The translations under genes were made by a program, and so were the position numbers. A model generated the notes under the pieces. That model was not told where the DNA came from, did no database searches, and worked only from the letters and a program-made list of their open reading frames with translations. This document shows positions 44,501 to 52,019 of a DNA stretch of 64,000 nucleotides, one piece after another. Source of the stretch: Ricordea florida (lineage: Eukaryota > Cnidaria > Anthozoa > Corallimorpharia > Ricordeidae); contig OX453275.1 of assembly GCA_949710005.1 (NCBI GenBank), positions 36,401,294-36,465,293 of the forward strand, in the 5' to 3' direction. Position 1 is the stretch's first letter, and each line of letters begins with the position of its first letter.

Positions 44501-44531
44501 CGGTGCTGATGATAAATATTAAGCGCAACAT
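20291..44531 (-). CDS. Receptor copy B: LamG-CCP-CCP-LRR-Cys-rich multi-pass membrane protein, with in-frame stop
   Basis: Complete paralogue on the minus strand. Exons in order: 44531-44480, 42660-41989, 40729-40544, 38475-38302, 37606-37486, nine 72-nt LRR exons from 37047 to 27117, 25033-24837, 23556-23416, 22677-21145 and 20532-20291. All junctions are AG/GT and phases agree. The exons total 3,966 nt (1,321 residues plus stop), an exact multiple of three, which is strong internal support. An in-frame TGA at 42343-42341 interrupts the LamG domain. Unless it is a sequencing error or is read through, copy B is a recent pseudogene or is used from a later start. All other exons are open, so decay, if any, is recent. 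Predicted as a surface receptor; function inferred only. Confidence 0.82.
20840..20980. mobile_element. Foldback element (MITE)
   Basis: TGTTGTAGTTCA ... TTCCTTGGTTCAAATGTTAT at 20845-20883 is mirrored by AATTTGAACCAAGGATAAAA and TGAACTACAACA at 20943-20974. Non-coding; between the membrane exon and tail exon of copy B. Confidence 0.72.
21145..22677 (-). CDS. Copy B exon: juxtamembrane Cys region and multi-pass membrane domain
   Basis: A 1,533-nt phase 1-1 exon, the same length as in copy A (16406-17938). It starts TRLDQWADFKGCLCLPNHY, then the cysteine-rich part and about nine hydrophobic segments. From 22417 down to 21398 the DNA matches copy A without a difference in every stretch I aligned, and the translation is identical there. 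The first 260 nt are clearly diverged (ETYIKFSNELLILNDSY versus EAYANFSRELWMFDDSY), and a few substitutions return after 21397. This suggests gene conversion between the copies. Confidence 0.9.
23416..23556 (-). CDS. Copy B exon: cysteine-rich module 2
   Basis: A 141-nt phase 1-1 exon (acceptor TTTTTTTAG, donor GTTAGG) encoding GGFFQDVFAFKSHSDDVIGC, KSCPNGKYVSP and DCIACPTG; homologue of 15607-15747 with every cysteine conserved. Confidence 0.86.
23590..24285 (+). pseudogene. LINE 3' fragment with RT zinc-finger (zf-RVT-like) relic
   Basis: An open stretch at 23757-23984 reads MLFKFKKVDSLLCDFCEKEV ... ETIEHLFFYC. The C-x2-C ... HLF-x2-C pattern with this context (K..s..C..C....ET..HLF..C) is the zinc-binding motif near the C-terminus of TX1/L1-type LINE polyproteins. 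It is followed by an AT-rich 3' region ending in an A-rich tract near 24280. RT and endonuclease are absent. Intronic in copy B. Confidence 0.6.
24837..25033 (-). CDS. Copy B exon: cysteine-rich module 1
   Basis: A 197-nt exon, phase 2 in and phase 1 out (acceptor TTTCAAAG, donor GTGCGA). It encodes VLSYEGYSCFVSSWNVDDDG, TCTACLRGQYMAGGQC and DCPAG; same cysteines, length and phases as 14587-14783. Confidence 0.85.
25130..25265. mobile_element. MITE family 'GATCTGGATTTG', copy 1
   Basis: ACGATCTGGATTTGGATTCG ... AAACGGATTGTGAAGCATCA ... TTCCTTTGATGAGCCGTAAT ... CCAGATCTAGATC: inverted ends around a short core. A second copy lies at 40290-40440, also inside copy B. Confidence 0.7.
25551..25647 (+). 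repeat. Two-unit tandem duplication (~50 bp)
   Basis: TCTGTTTGTTATATGACAGG + CAGTCTGCA... is present twice in direct tandem (25551-25600 and 25601-25647), the second unit with a 3-bp deletion. Confidence 0.85.
25648..26669. other. Copy B intron, no identified feature
   Basis: Intron between LRR 9 and the cysteine-rich exon. Short open frames exist (for example 26229-26528) but none has a recognisable domain, and copy A has no counterpart exon. Confidence 0.5.
26670..27110. mobile_element. TTTCGCG-rich MITE abutting an LRR donor site
   Basis: Terminal inverted repeats CCTTATTCCATGAAATTTTC (left) and GAAAATTTCATGTAATAAGG (right), about 440 bp, with many TTTCGCG/CGCGAAA motifs inside. The right end reaches 27110, only six bases from the end of the LRR 9 exon of copy B (27117), so on the coding strand the element starts at about intron position +7. 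Confidence 0.78.
27117..37047 (-). CDS. Copy B: nine single-repeat LRR exons
   Basis: In transcript order: 37047-36976, 36487-36416, 35757-35686, 34870-34799, 34611-34540, 33723-33652, 31320-31249, 27641-27570, 27188-27117. Each is exactly 72 nt in phase 2-2 and pairs with a copy A exon, for example YLTSNTISVLEDGTFTHVPH with YLTSNKIFLLEDGAFIHVPQ, YADDNLIRVVNKQTFAGA with YADDNLIRVITKRTFSEA, and RLMNNPVETIEEGTFDDS with RLMNNPLEVIEEGAFKDS. The seventh (DLADNNMEKLPSSLLRLKQF) is the most diverged. No stops. The interval includes introns filled with transposable elements. Confidence 0.85.
28183..28560. repeat. Imperfect inverted-repeat element
   Basis: GATTTTCAAAACCTAAATCCAGATTTTGAAATCGAACACAAA near the left and a matching inverted stretch (TTTGTGTTCGTTTGCAAAATCTAGGTTTGGACTTTCAAAATC) near the right; arms are imperfect and limits approximate. 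Quoted stretches are described here by position: arms about 28190-28245 and 28500-28550. Confidence 0.5.
28597..30122. mobile_element. 1.5-kb foldback DNA element with ~440-bp inverted arms
   Basis: The left end AGTCAGGATGCTTTGCGGCC and the right end GGCCGCAAAGCATCCTGACT are exact inverses. Homology of the arms continues inward to about 29033 and 29668 (TTTACTTCCGGT versus ACCGGAAGTAAA). The arms contain many near-repeats of AATCAGAAATC/GATTTCTGATT. The flanks share AAAAAG on both sides, a possible target duplication. The centre (29040-29660) has no recognisable protein. Lies in the LRR 7 to LRR 8 intron of copy B. Confidence 0.82.
30610..30672 (-). repeat. tRNA-derived SINE head
   Basis: Minus strand GGCTTGATAGCTCAGTTGGT ... 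GGGTTCGAATCCCGTTCAAGC. A- and B-boxes are intact. The flank towards 30730 (CACCATACCCGTAGAAGATG) matches the flank of the SINE copies at 53.7-54.2 kb, so it belongs to the same family. Confidence 0.68.
31390..33545 (-). mobile_element. 5'-truncated LINE (CR1/L2-like) in copy B intron
   Basis: Minus-strand retroposon carrying only the RT half of the polyprotein, then an AT-rich 3' UTR ending CTTCCTAATAAAAGATTGTT followed by TACTACTAC. A short 3' microsatellite tail and 5' truncation are normal for CR1/L2-type LINEs. Inserted between LRR 6 (33652) and LRR 7 (31320), antisense to nothing: it is in the same orientation as copy B. Confidence 0.85.
31565..33538 (-). pseudogene. LINE reverse transcriptase (one in-frame stop)
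   Basis: Reads LRNRVNREVKAAKSKYYCDL ... GRSLANKI, then TAA at 33172-33170, then in the same frame AAAMFPVRSATK and a 531-residue open stretch. RT motifs in order: ASNYRPISILPTMSKILEKV, EQFGFRP, AVFLDLTKTFDTVDH (motif A), [20 protein letters not shown] (motif B), LYADDTVLYY (motif C, YADD), LGVILSS, and the C-terminal LPIFDYADLVWG. T replaces the usual A in 'KAFDTV'. The endonuclease domain is missing through 5' truncation. Only one nonsense change, so the insertion is fairly young. Confidence 0.88.
33739..34420. mobile_element. Tc1/mariner-like element with ~75-bp TIRs
   Basis: Left end CTGCGATTTTCATAATTCTG and right end CAGAATTATGAAAATCGCAG are exact inverses, and the inverse match continues to about 33825/34338 (CAATCAAACTTC versus GAAGTTTGATTG). 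TA flanks both ends (33737-33738, 34421-34422), the target duplication of Tc1/mariner transposons. At 682 bp it is non-autonomous. The left end lies 16 bp from the LRR 6 exon of copy B. Confidence 0.85.
34027..34293 (-). pseudogene. Transposase N-terminal HTH remnant
   Basis: Inside the Tc1/mariner-like element. Reads MPRKFGSSFRWRIIRLNITH, then SPSDICDILSLGKTFVHKVL and RIYRETGGVEDARARETRGR. The spacing (basic lead, 'I...h......diA..l..s...V.kil..y..tG', GR-rich linker) is that of the paired-type helix-turn-helix of Tc1/IS630-family transposases. The DDE catalytic domain is absent. Confidence 0.65.
37486..37606 (-). CDS. Copy B exon: LRR N-terminal cysteine cap (LRRNT)
   Basis: A 121-nt exon, phase 1 to 2, after a TTTAAAAG acceptor. 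It encodes DCPGNCSCLYPD, LLTVSCVETS and NNIPEYTRKL; C-P-x2-C-x-C ... V-x-C, as in copy A 2413-2533. Confidence 0.86.
38302..38475 (-). CDS. Copy B exon: sushi/CCP domain 2
   Basis: A 174-nt phase 1-1 exon after CTCACACAG, before GTAAGA. It encodes GPCSILDISGNVVAHCSDG, LPGSTCTFSCPSAFVRDGLP and IWSGVPPNCS. Same length and phases as 1219-1392. Confidence 0.88.
38650..38960. mobile_element. MITE with internal hairpin
   Basis: AAGATATGAATTTTATTTTC (38691) is mirrored by GAAAATAAAATTCATATCTT (38740), with TTACACGG at 38674 and CCGTGTAA at 38766 making a near-complete hairpin. Outer ends (TATATAGAGGATATTACACG; ACTCGTGTCTATATAATAAA) are partly inverted. Non-coding, in the CCP1-CCP2 intron of copy B. 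Confidence 0.7.
39595..39798. mobile_element. 204-bp MITE with 21-bp TIRs
   Basis: TTTTAGTATCACCCAACTAG at the left end and CTAGTTGGGTGATACTAAAA at the right end are exact inverses. Internal sequence has CGCTACTAGAGGACTG / CAGTCCTCGAGTAGCG-like hairpin. Non-coding. Confidence 0.85.
39799..39905. repeat. Foldback repeat next to the MITE
   Basis: CAATTAGACCC ... GGCCACGGGTC on the left is mirrored by GACCCGTAG ... CGGGTCTAATTG on the right; about 100 bp, directly abutting the MITE at 39798. Confidence 0.65.
40158..40182. repeat. (AAAT)n microsatellite
   Basis: Five and a half AAAT units (AAATAAATAAATAAATAAAT). Confidence 0.85.
40290..40440. mobile_element. MITE family 'GATCTGGATTTG', copy 2
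   Basis: CCGGATCTGGATTTGTGATC at the left and GATCACAAATCCGGGTTCGG at the right are inverted ends; the core CACGGATTATGAAGCATTAA and TTCCTTTGATGCACCATGAT matches the copy at 25130-25265 in the same orientation. Confidence 0.75.
40544..40729 (-). CDS. Copy B exon: sushi/CCP domain 1
   Basis: A 186-nt phase 1-1 exon (acceptor TTAGCAG, donor GTAGGT) encoding RQCFPLVAPRGGSMNC, ICRYSCQPGYHVMGSKQQRC and LWTGFWTGRQPSECA. Nearly the same protein as copy A 303-488; only a few residues differ, so this exon too is unusually conserved between the copies. Confidence 0.88.
41255..41790. mobile_element. Foldback element with long hairpin
   Basis: 41281-41380 (AAACGCGCCCGAGTGCATTG ... GGGAATTTTTAAGAACACGA) is mirrored at 41390-41470 (TCGAGTGTTCTTAAAAATTC ... 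CAACAATGCACGAAGGGCGC). Further TATAATGCACGTGCGTGACG and GAGTTATAATGAACTCG motifs follow to about 41785. Non-coding, between the CCP1 and LamG exons of copy B. Confidence 0.75.
41989..42660 (-). pseudogene. Copy B exon: LamG/concanavalin-like domain with in-frame TGA
   Basis: A 672-nt phase 1-1 exon (acceptor TTCTTTTTAG, donor GTAAGA). The translation begins ALHYWWPLGRVDSTGHVRG, continues SALYIGADGWIDFGS, CQDGVTFSFWLKHD, then after the stop GFVFHIGWRGS, GVWNQFIVVYSTSHMDVYIN, FRIGNRLRSYTRGNFHVSDL and ends AKLHFYQSNG. This is a Laminin_G_3/concanavalin-A-like lectin fold: 'W.fd', 'a.....g..i.f', 'tis.W', 'gvW.h....' strands. A TGA at 42343-42341 (codon 106 of 224) interrupts it; the frame continues unchanged after it. 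Length, phases and downstream frame argue that the stop is recent or an error. Confidence 0.8.
42677..42855. repeat. Minisatellite, ~52-bp unit, about 3.5 copies
   Basis: Units of ACATATAGAGTAGCTGACTC + TAATGAAGCTCGACAGTAGA + CAAACA repeat from 42677 on, with the last unit shortened. It begins 16 bp inside the intron upstream of the LamG exon, so it sits at the polypyrimidine/branch region of that acceptor. Confidence 0.85.
43098..43440 (+). mobile_element. MITE family 'TAAACAATTAGATTATGAGC', full copy
   Basis: Same start (CTAAACAATTAGATTATGAG), CGGCCGCCATTTTGTTAGCA and GATAGTGGGTAGCG motifs as 14941-15160, plus about 120 bp not present there. Ends AGTAGATTTATACTAATT, inverse of the sequence near 43215. 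Contains an ATAGTTGACGA/TCGTCAACTAT hairpin. Confidence 0.75.
43441..44479 (-). other. First intron of copy B, no further feature
   Basis: Between the signal-peptide exon and LamG exon. I find no repeat with clear ends and no exon-like frame in it; the short open frame at 44185-44385 has no recognisable domain. Confidence 0.5.
44480..44531 (-). CDS. Copy B first exon: signal peptide
   Basis: ATG at 44531 starts MLRLIFIISTAQLQTAAG, a short hydrophobic leader with an A-x-A-like end, then a GTAAAC donor at phase 1, matching the phase of the LamG exon. No in-frame alternative ATG was seen just upstream. The 5' UTR and promoter are not identified; TTTTGCAG about 50 bp upstream could be a 3' splice site of an untranslated exon. 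Confidence 0.75.
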
Positions 44532-46739
44532 GATGAAGGAAATACTGACGTGAACTTGCTCACTGAAGTGGTAAACAGCTGCAAAACAGTTGTAAGAAAA
44601 GTCAAGCAGCTGATGATTTCAACGTAAAGTGTTCAAAGAACGAATTTCCTTGCAGTATTTTACTTATACATAAATTAAACTGATGTAAAACTGCGCCGCC
44701 TGGATTAGCTATCGCTACCTGCGGACCAGTCCACTATGTTTCAAAAACTGGTTATGGAATAAAGTTGAAGTTGAATTTTGAATTCGTCTTATTGATAACG
44801 ATTAACCCTGAGGCTTCACTTTTGGAGTAGTATTTTGGTACATGGTGCAATGCATAAATTCAAGTTCTTGAAAAAAAAAGACATAAGGGAGTAGACCAAA
44901 GAAAAAAACATAAGGGTGTGTTCCTAAAAATTAAGCCTATGTAAAATGCAAATCGAGTGACACTAACAAATCGAGTAAAATACGAAAAAACTTGTCTCCA
45001 CATAAGGCATTGTGATGTACATTTCTGAAAGCCAGAAAATGGTTGCCGTATTGTAAAATAAACTTCATCTGACAACGATCAAGAACATTCCTTGTTGTGT
45101 CATTCAAAGGTATCAAATCCCTACTTACCTTCTCTCACTCAAGAAAGCTATGCTATGATTTCCTTGCTTTACAGATAAAAATATACATTTACAGGTAAGA
45201 TTATACCCTTCTTCAACCGAGCTTGTTTTAAACAGCTGTAGGATGATATTCGTTTCCAATTCTTTATTTAGAATTTGACCTAGAAAATTTCAAATCCAAA
45301 TTTCACTGAGGTATTGAAAGACTAATCATGAGTGGCACTGCAAATAACTATGTGGCTGTTAAACTCCAACTAGGCGTACCTCGTCTTTAATAGTCAGTCT
45401 TTTAAAAGTTATTTAAGAAAAAAAATTTTTTTTGAGTGACACATTGCATTAATTTAGAGTGAGATAAATAGTAAATAAACCACATTTTTATAATAAACCA
45501 CATCTTTTTAGATTTGGAGAATGCTTGGATCGGCCACCTGGCAAAGCTTTCGTGAAGTTCTGCAAAAGACTAACAGTGTTATCCATCAGAAGAGCTGCAG
45601 TATAAAGATAAGCTCGTTATTAATGCAATGCCCCTATTTGATCCACAAATTTATGACTAAGAAAGCGTGTTACTGGAACATATATGAAACACTTCCTTAA
45701 TGAAAATAATGATATTAGGTTTGAAGTGCTTCACCCGATCGACTGATCGAATGCGCGCTCAATATCAGATCAGTCCTAGAGAAACTGACTCGCCTATACC
45801 TTCAAAAATGTTTATTTCTGGACTAAACCACGTTTGATGCTTTTTTGTATTTTGTTCTCAAGCTGACCAAGATGGCAAAGAGCAGAGATAGTTAAATCGT
45901 TTATTGGAATATCACAGAAAGCAATTGTTGATCAGGCCAAAATTATTTACTTGTTATACAACGATGATATATAGCGCTGACAGGTTGATTTAAATATGTA
46001 TCTTTCCAAATAGAAGTAATAAAGATTTTGATTTTTCTATTTTTTTTTTCAGGCACTCTTAGAACTGTTAAATTCATAATGGAATAAACGTACCAGGCAG
46101 CCACAAGGGAGTGACCTTTTACTTCATTTTAAAGTTTAGATGAATTGTGCATAGTGAAAACCAGTGGAGACTTGATTGTCTTATTAAAAACCGACTAAAC
46201 AGATGTACGACAGCAAGGAGCATAATTTAATGCTCTAATTGGGAAACCCTTATTTACGGAATTCTGCCCCTAAGCAAACCTCTCGTCTTTTAAATTCGGT
46301 ATTTTGTTCTGCAGTGCTCTCGAATTCCCATCCCACCAAATCAAAAAGATGGTATATGGTTTTTACTCGTCTCATCAAACATGCGATCCAAAATGAGTGT
46401 ACCAATAGGCCAGGTAAATCAACTCGAAATGGAAAAAAATAATTCCTATGACGTTTTGCAGCTGAAGAATTATTAGAGTGATATTCACTAAAATTACAGA
46501 CTCTTGAAAGCGCAGTTCTACTGTACTCGTTGTTTCTTTGTTTACTTTGCAAGATACACTGAAGTTGTCCGCTCGCAGTATAACTTGGACGTTGAACTTA
46601 ATAACATGGAGTAAGAAAACATACGAATTTACTATCCGAAGAGATGTGTCGCGACTGATGAACTTTATAGCTTGTATAGCTTGTGTACCTATCATGTAAT
46701 CACGTGATAAGGCTCTTACCGACCTCGTGGTCGACATGT
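44532..46739. other. Upstream region of copy B / left flank of BEL element
   Basis: AT-rich sequence with no ORF that has a recognisable domain. It should contain the copy B promoter and, towards 46,700, the 5' LTR of the BEL element (AATAAA at 46746), but I could not define a TATA box or LTR start. Confidence 0.4.
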
Positions 46740-46894
46740 TTTGTGAATAAAAGTTTTGGTTGGCAAGTTTACAGTTCTCGTTTTACTTTAGCGCATTGGG
46801 CGTTTTAGGCGACAGTTTTTCTGGTCCTTCGAGCCGGATGGTTAACCGGTGAAACACTCGTGGTTTGGTGAGTGTTTTGTGTGGATTTTTGGAA

Positions 46895-49609
46895 ATGGAA
46901 GGGAATTTAATCGGACTGGGCGATCGTATGGATCAAACATCGCACAGCGAAGGAAACATGCAGTCAGTCGAGGTGAGTCAAGCGGCAAATTCTGTGCAAT
47001 TTACATTGAAAACCAAGAGGGCAGTGGTTAAAAGAAAGATCACTATTCATTTGAAAGGTTTGGCGGCCTTGATGGAACAGTGTGGTAGTAAAACTTGCAT
47101 TAATAGAATTTTGGCTGATTTGAGATTATGTTTACAACAAGCGGAGGATTTAAACCTTCAATATTTGTCGTTCTTACCCGAGATTGAGCACGATAAAGCT
47201 CTTGAGTGGTATGATATGGAGTTTGCTCGAGTTAACGAAGCATTGAATGAAGCAGTGGCTCATCTAGAGGAGCGTGCGAGCGAAGAAGCATCAGTATTTA
47301 GCTCAGTTAAAAGTCTCAAATCCAAGGTTTCGCGTAAGAGCGGTAGAGATTCAGATACAGTTAAAGCAAGAGCAGCAGCGGCTCAAGCGTACGTTAAGAA
47401 GCAAAAGGAAATTGCAAAGGAAAAATTACGAGAGGTTGAGTGTCAAGCAGAGCTACAAAGGAAATTGTTGAGATCAAAGGAAGAGGCCGATCGTGTGAAA
47501 TTGGAGGCTGAACTTGAGCTAGAAAGACAGCGCTTAATTTCTGAAGAAACACAGAAAACAAGGGAACTGGAGGCTGAAGCGATGCGTTTAGAAGTAGAAG
47601 TGCAAGCCCTCAAAAAGGAGGACTGCATCCAGGAAAGTTTATAAGAGCGGCTAAAAGATTTTGAAGAAGAGGCTGACCTCCCTCCACTAGGCAATGGAAC
47701 TGATTTGGCGACCTGTAGAGATCCTATCACACACAAATCAACACCCAAGCAATGTCCTGATAATCAGCAATTAAACGTCAAGTTTAGTGACCAAGAAGTC
47801 GATACTAATGGAGATTTACAAGCTGATTCCACTATCAGCAGAATTGTGGTACGTTCGTGTTTGGACTCGTTACCAAAGTTGAAGCTTGAAACCTTTGATG
47901 GGAACCCGATTCACTGGAGTGATTGGATTTCAATGTTCCGGGCAATCATTGATGACACAGATATCTCCTGCAATGCTAAGATGCAACACCTGCAGAATGC
48001 AGTTATCGGTAGAGCAAAGGATGCAATAGCAGGCTATGGTTACAGCGGAGACCTATATGTGGAAGCTCTCCAGAAGCTGGAGTCGAGATTTGGAAAGTCG
48101 TACACTGTAGTAAAAGCTCACTTGAATCGCTTACAGAAGTGGAGCAAGATCAGTGATGAGCGTTTGTATGAATTGCGGCGTTACTCTGATGTTGTATCAG
48201 TTGCTGTTAAGTCCTTTCAACGTCTTGGTTATGATGATGATTTGTATGCAGCCAACAACTTGAATATGGTTGTGGAAAAGTTGCCCCCATCCCTTTGTAT
48301 CAAGTGGAAAGAGCACAAAAGGGATAAGATGCTAATGAGACCTAACCTGCTAGACTTTGAAAAGTGGCTAGTAGTCCAAGCAGACGTTCATGAAGATTTT
48401 GGCTCTAGAGCAAGCAAACCGCCAGCTGACACAAAGTTTAAGGGAAGAAATGGTAGTACCCCTCTAGTCTACAGTATATTTTCACCACCAGAAGGGAGTC
48501 GAGGCCCCTCGAGAGAGTGTACACGTGGTCATCCACCTTCTGTGCCATGTGTCATGGGGGACATGAAGTACCACAAGCTTCAGAATTGCCCAGCGTTCAA
48601 GGGACTGTCTGTTCCGGAAAGATTGGAAAGGGTGAAAGAGCATGGTTTGTGCTTTCGTTGCTTTGGTCGGCATTGGGCCAACAAGTGTAGATCCAAGAAA
48701 CAGTGTGGCATTAATGGTTGCTCTAAATTACACAATGAACTGTTGCACAGACCTGCCTCTGACAATGGTAATCCTACATCCCCTCCACATCCATCTTCAC
48801 CACCCGAACAGCAAATTCTCACAGAGACTTCAGCTGAAAGGTCAAATGTTATGTTAGCTAACCACAAGTCAGAAGTTTTATTGCAAGTAGTCCCAGTAAC
48901 ATTGTATGGACCTGGTAATCAGCTCGACACCTTTACTCTTTTGGATCCTGGAAGTACTTGCTCCTTAGTTACAAGTGACATTGCAGGTCAACTTGGATTA
49001 GATGGCCCGTCAGAATCCCTCAAATTGTTTGGAATTCAAGCTACTTCACATATTGAAACGAAAAGAGTCTCGTTTGACATTGGTCCTGTTGGTGTGCTTG
49101 CTACTCGATATCCTGCTGAAAATGCATTGGTTGCTAAACGACTGAACTTACCTGCAGTCACAGTAGACATGGGTAAGGCCAAGTCTCAGTGGAGACATTT
49201 GGCAGACCTCAAGCTAAAGGATATGCATGGGGTGGAGGTAAAGGTGGTTCTTGGTAGCGATGTCACAGAAATCATTATCCCACGGGAGGTTCGTGAAGGT
49301 CCTAGAGGTTCACCCTTTGGAGTTAGAACCAAGCTTGGTTGGGTGGTCACTGGTAACCTACCAGGATATGTTCGCAATTCAGAGTCCGTCTACTTTGTAC
49401 GAGTTGCTTCGCCTGAGGAGGAACTTAATGAGCTTGTGAAGACTTGGTGGAAAACTGAATCGTTTGGATGCAAGTATGACAGCCAGGAACAACGCTCTAG
49501 AAAAGATGAAATTGATTTGAAGTCTCTGAGTAAGACTACTCGTAAAGTCAATGGAAAATATGAAGTTGGCCTTATATGGAAGGACTCAATTTCGTGCCTT
49601 GCCAAATAA
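46895..49609 (+). pseudogene. BEL/Pao gag-protease
   Basis: First ATG in the frame is at 46895 (MEGNLIGLGDRMDQTS). The gag N-terminus is a long charged coiled coil (EKLREVECQAELQRKLL ... ELEAEAMRLEVEVQALKKED). A TAA at 47642 breaks it; the same frame then resumes (ERLKDFEEEADLPPLGNG). Next comes the DUF1759-like capsid segment (LPKLKLETFDGNPIHWSDWI ... LESRFG), a C-x2-C-x3-H-x4-C zinc knuckle (CFRCFGRHWANKC) and a Pao-type A16 protease with DPGSTCSLVTSD as active-site motif. The usual DTG/DSG appears as DPG here. Frame ends at 49609 because of a +1 shift near 49590. Confidence 0.85.
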
Positions 49610-52019
49610 CAGAGTCATTGCTGAAAAGCGCTTAGAGTTGTTGGAGAGACGACTCGAAAGGGACTCACAGTTGAAATTCAAGTACACAGGAACTATAGAG
49701 AATGACCTGCAGAAGGGTTACATTAAGAAGTTAGAAGATCAGGAACTGGTAGAAACAGATGCGCGTGAATGGTATCTACCACACCATGCTGTGGTACACC
49801 CCCACAAACCTGGAAAGGTTCGGCGAGTCAGTGATGCTGCAGCCCGGTGTCAAGGGATCTCCTTGAATGACTGTCTATCCTCTGGACCAGACCTTTTGAA
49901 CTCATTAGTTGGTATACTAATGCGATTTCGTCAAGAGTTGGTAGCGATGTCTGCTGACATTGAAGCTATGTTCAATCAGGTTGCGGTCCCTAAAGAAGAC
50001 CAGTTAGTCTTGCGTTTCCTGTGGAGAAATAAGCCCTCAGATAAAGTAGATGTATACCAGTACGTTAGACACATCTTTGGTGCAAAGTGTTCCCCTGCAT
50101 GTGCTAATTATGCGCTGCAACGAACAGCTCAAGATAACAAAGCTGCCTTTCCCTTGGAAGCTGAAGCCGTCAGAAGGAATTTTTACATGGATGACTTATT
50201 CAAGTCTGTATCATCCTTGTTGGAAGCATGTAATCCACAAGCCGGCTTAGTGAAATTGCTGTCCCTGGGTGGATTCAACTTGACCAAGTGGATATCGAAT
50301 AACAAAGATTTCATCAGTTTAGTCCCAGAGAAAGACCGAGCGCAATCAGTTCGAAGTATTGGAGAGGGAGATATGCTGCCCACTGAGAGAGCCTTAGGAG
50401 TATTCTGGGATGTTCAGAACGACACGTTCATCTTTAAGTTCAAGCTGAAGGAGCTGGCCAACACCCGACGAAAGGTTGTCAGTGTTACTGCCTCTATCTT
50501 TGACCCTATTGGCTTTATAGCCCCATATGTCGTCAGGGCAAAAATATCCCTCCAGTCACTGTGGAAACTTCGCCAAGGCTGGGATGACAGAATGCCCGAA
50601 GAATTGCTATTGGAATGGTCTGTTTGGCAGAAGGAACTTGAGAAGTTGGCTGAATTCTCTGTACCGAGATTTTATCGACAAGTAGCACTCTTCCCGGTGT
50701 CAATTCAGTTGCACGTATTTGGTGATGCAAGTGAAGCAGCATTTTGTGCCGTTGCCTACTTTCGTTTCGAGTATCATTGTGGTCAAAGACAGTGTGCTTT
50801 TGTCGCCGCAAAGACTCGTGTCGCACCCGTGAAGCCGTTAAGTACACCAAAACTGGAACTTCAGGCAGCAGTTCTTAATGTGCGATTAGCCAGCATGATC
50901 CAGAAGGAACATGACTATGAAATTCCTATCATCTACTTTTGGAGTGATAGCAGTGCTGTCCTTGGGCAAATTCGTGGACCATCAAAACGTCATCCTGCTT
51001 TCTTTGCAAACAGACTCTCTGAAATCCTTGATATATCAGAACCACACCAATGGCGTCACTGTCCCAGCAAACTCAACCCAGCAGACGATGGCAGTCGTGG
51101 CTTGGCAGCCGATGTAATTACTGCTGATTGCCGCTGGTTAAATGGACCACCGTTTCTTTTACTATCAGAAGAACAGTGGCCAGAAGATATTCCATGGACG
51201 GAACCAGATCCGGACCCGGTTACAGGTGCACCGGCAGAGATTGCCCAGGTAGCTGAAGCTACTTCAAGTCTAAGTCCTCAGTTTATGGACTTATCAAGAT
51301 ATCGTTCATTCGTTAAAGTTTGCCGAATAACTGCTTATGTCCGAAGATTTATTCAGAATTGTAGAAGTAAGGCAAAGGACCAAGCAAAGACTGGCCCTTT
51401 GGAAGTACAAGAAGTCAAGGAAGCAAAGCTGATGTGGATAAAATGTGCCCAAGTGGAAGCGTTTCGATCTGAAATTGAGAACATCGAAGCTGGGAGACCG
51501 ATTGGTACCAAAGGTCGCTTAGTAACCTTAACTCCTTTCTTGGATGAAAGTAGTATTCTCCGAGTTGGCGGGAGAATTGGTGGTGCAGCTGTTCCCTATG
51601 ATGTCAAACACCCAATTATTATTCCGCAAGACCATCATCTAAGTCATCTCGTTATCCTGGATTGCCATAGAAAGCTTAATCATGAAGGCACAGGTCACGT
51701 TCGGAATGAACTGAGGTTGACCTACTGGATCCCTCATGCCAGATCCACTGTCAGAAGAGTTCTTCACGACTTTCCATTGTGCAAACGCAGACAAATCAAG
51801 CCACAACCCCCTTTGATGGCGAGCCTTCCAAAAGACCGTTTGCAAGTAGCTCCACCTTTCACAAGGGTTGGTGTAGACTACTTCGGACCTATCATGGTCA
51901 AGTGTTTTTTGGCAAGCAAGAGAAACGTTATGGGTGCCTTTTCACCTGCATGGTTACCAGAGCAGTGCATCTCGAGGTGGCAAAGTCATTGGAGACTGAT
52001 TCGTTCATTAATGCACTAA
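49551..52019 (+). pseudogene. BEL/Pao reverse transcriptase, RNase H and integrase zinc region
   Basis: Second frame, +1 to the first. RT motifs: RVSDAAARCQGISLND, MSADIEAMFNQVAVPKED, HIFGAKCSPACANYAL and FYMDDLFKSV (YMDD catalytic box, where Pao often has YVDD). Then TRRKVVSVTASIFDPIGFI, characteristic of Pao, an RNase H region (HVFGDASEAAFCAVAYF, KLELQAAVLNVRL, IYFWSDSSAVLGQI), and the integrase H-H-C-C region (HPIIIPQDHHLSHLVILDCH). Ends by frameshift after GVDYFGPIMVK, at a run of six T around 51905. Confidence 0.88.

Noticed and set aside
46250-46740. Minus-strand frames upstream of the BEL element as a gene
   Set aside because: They lie where the 5' LTR should be and show no domain.
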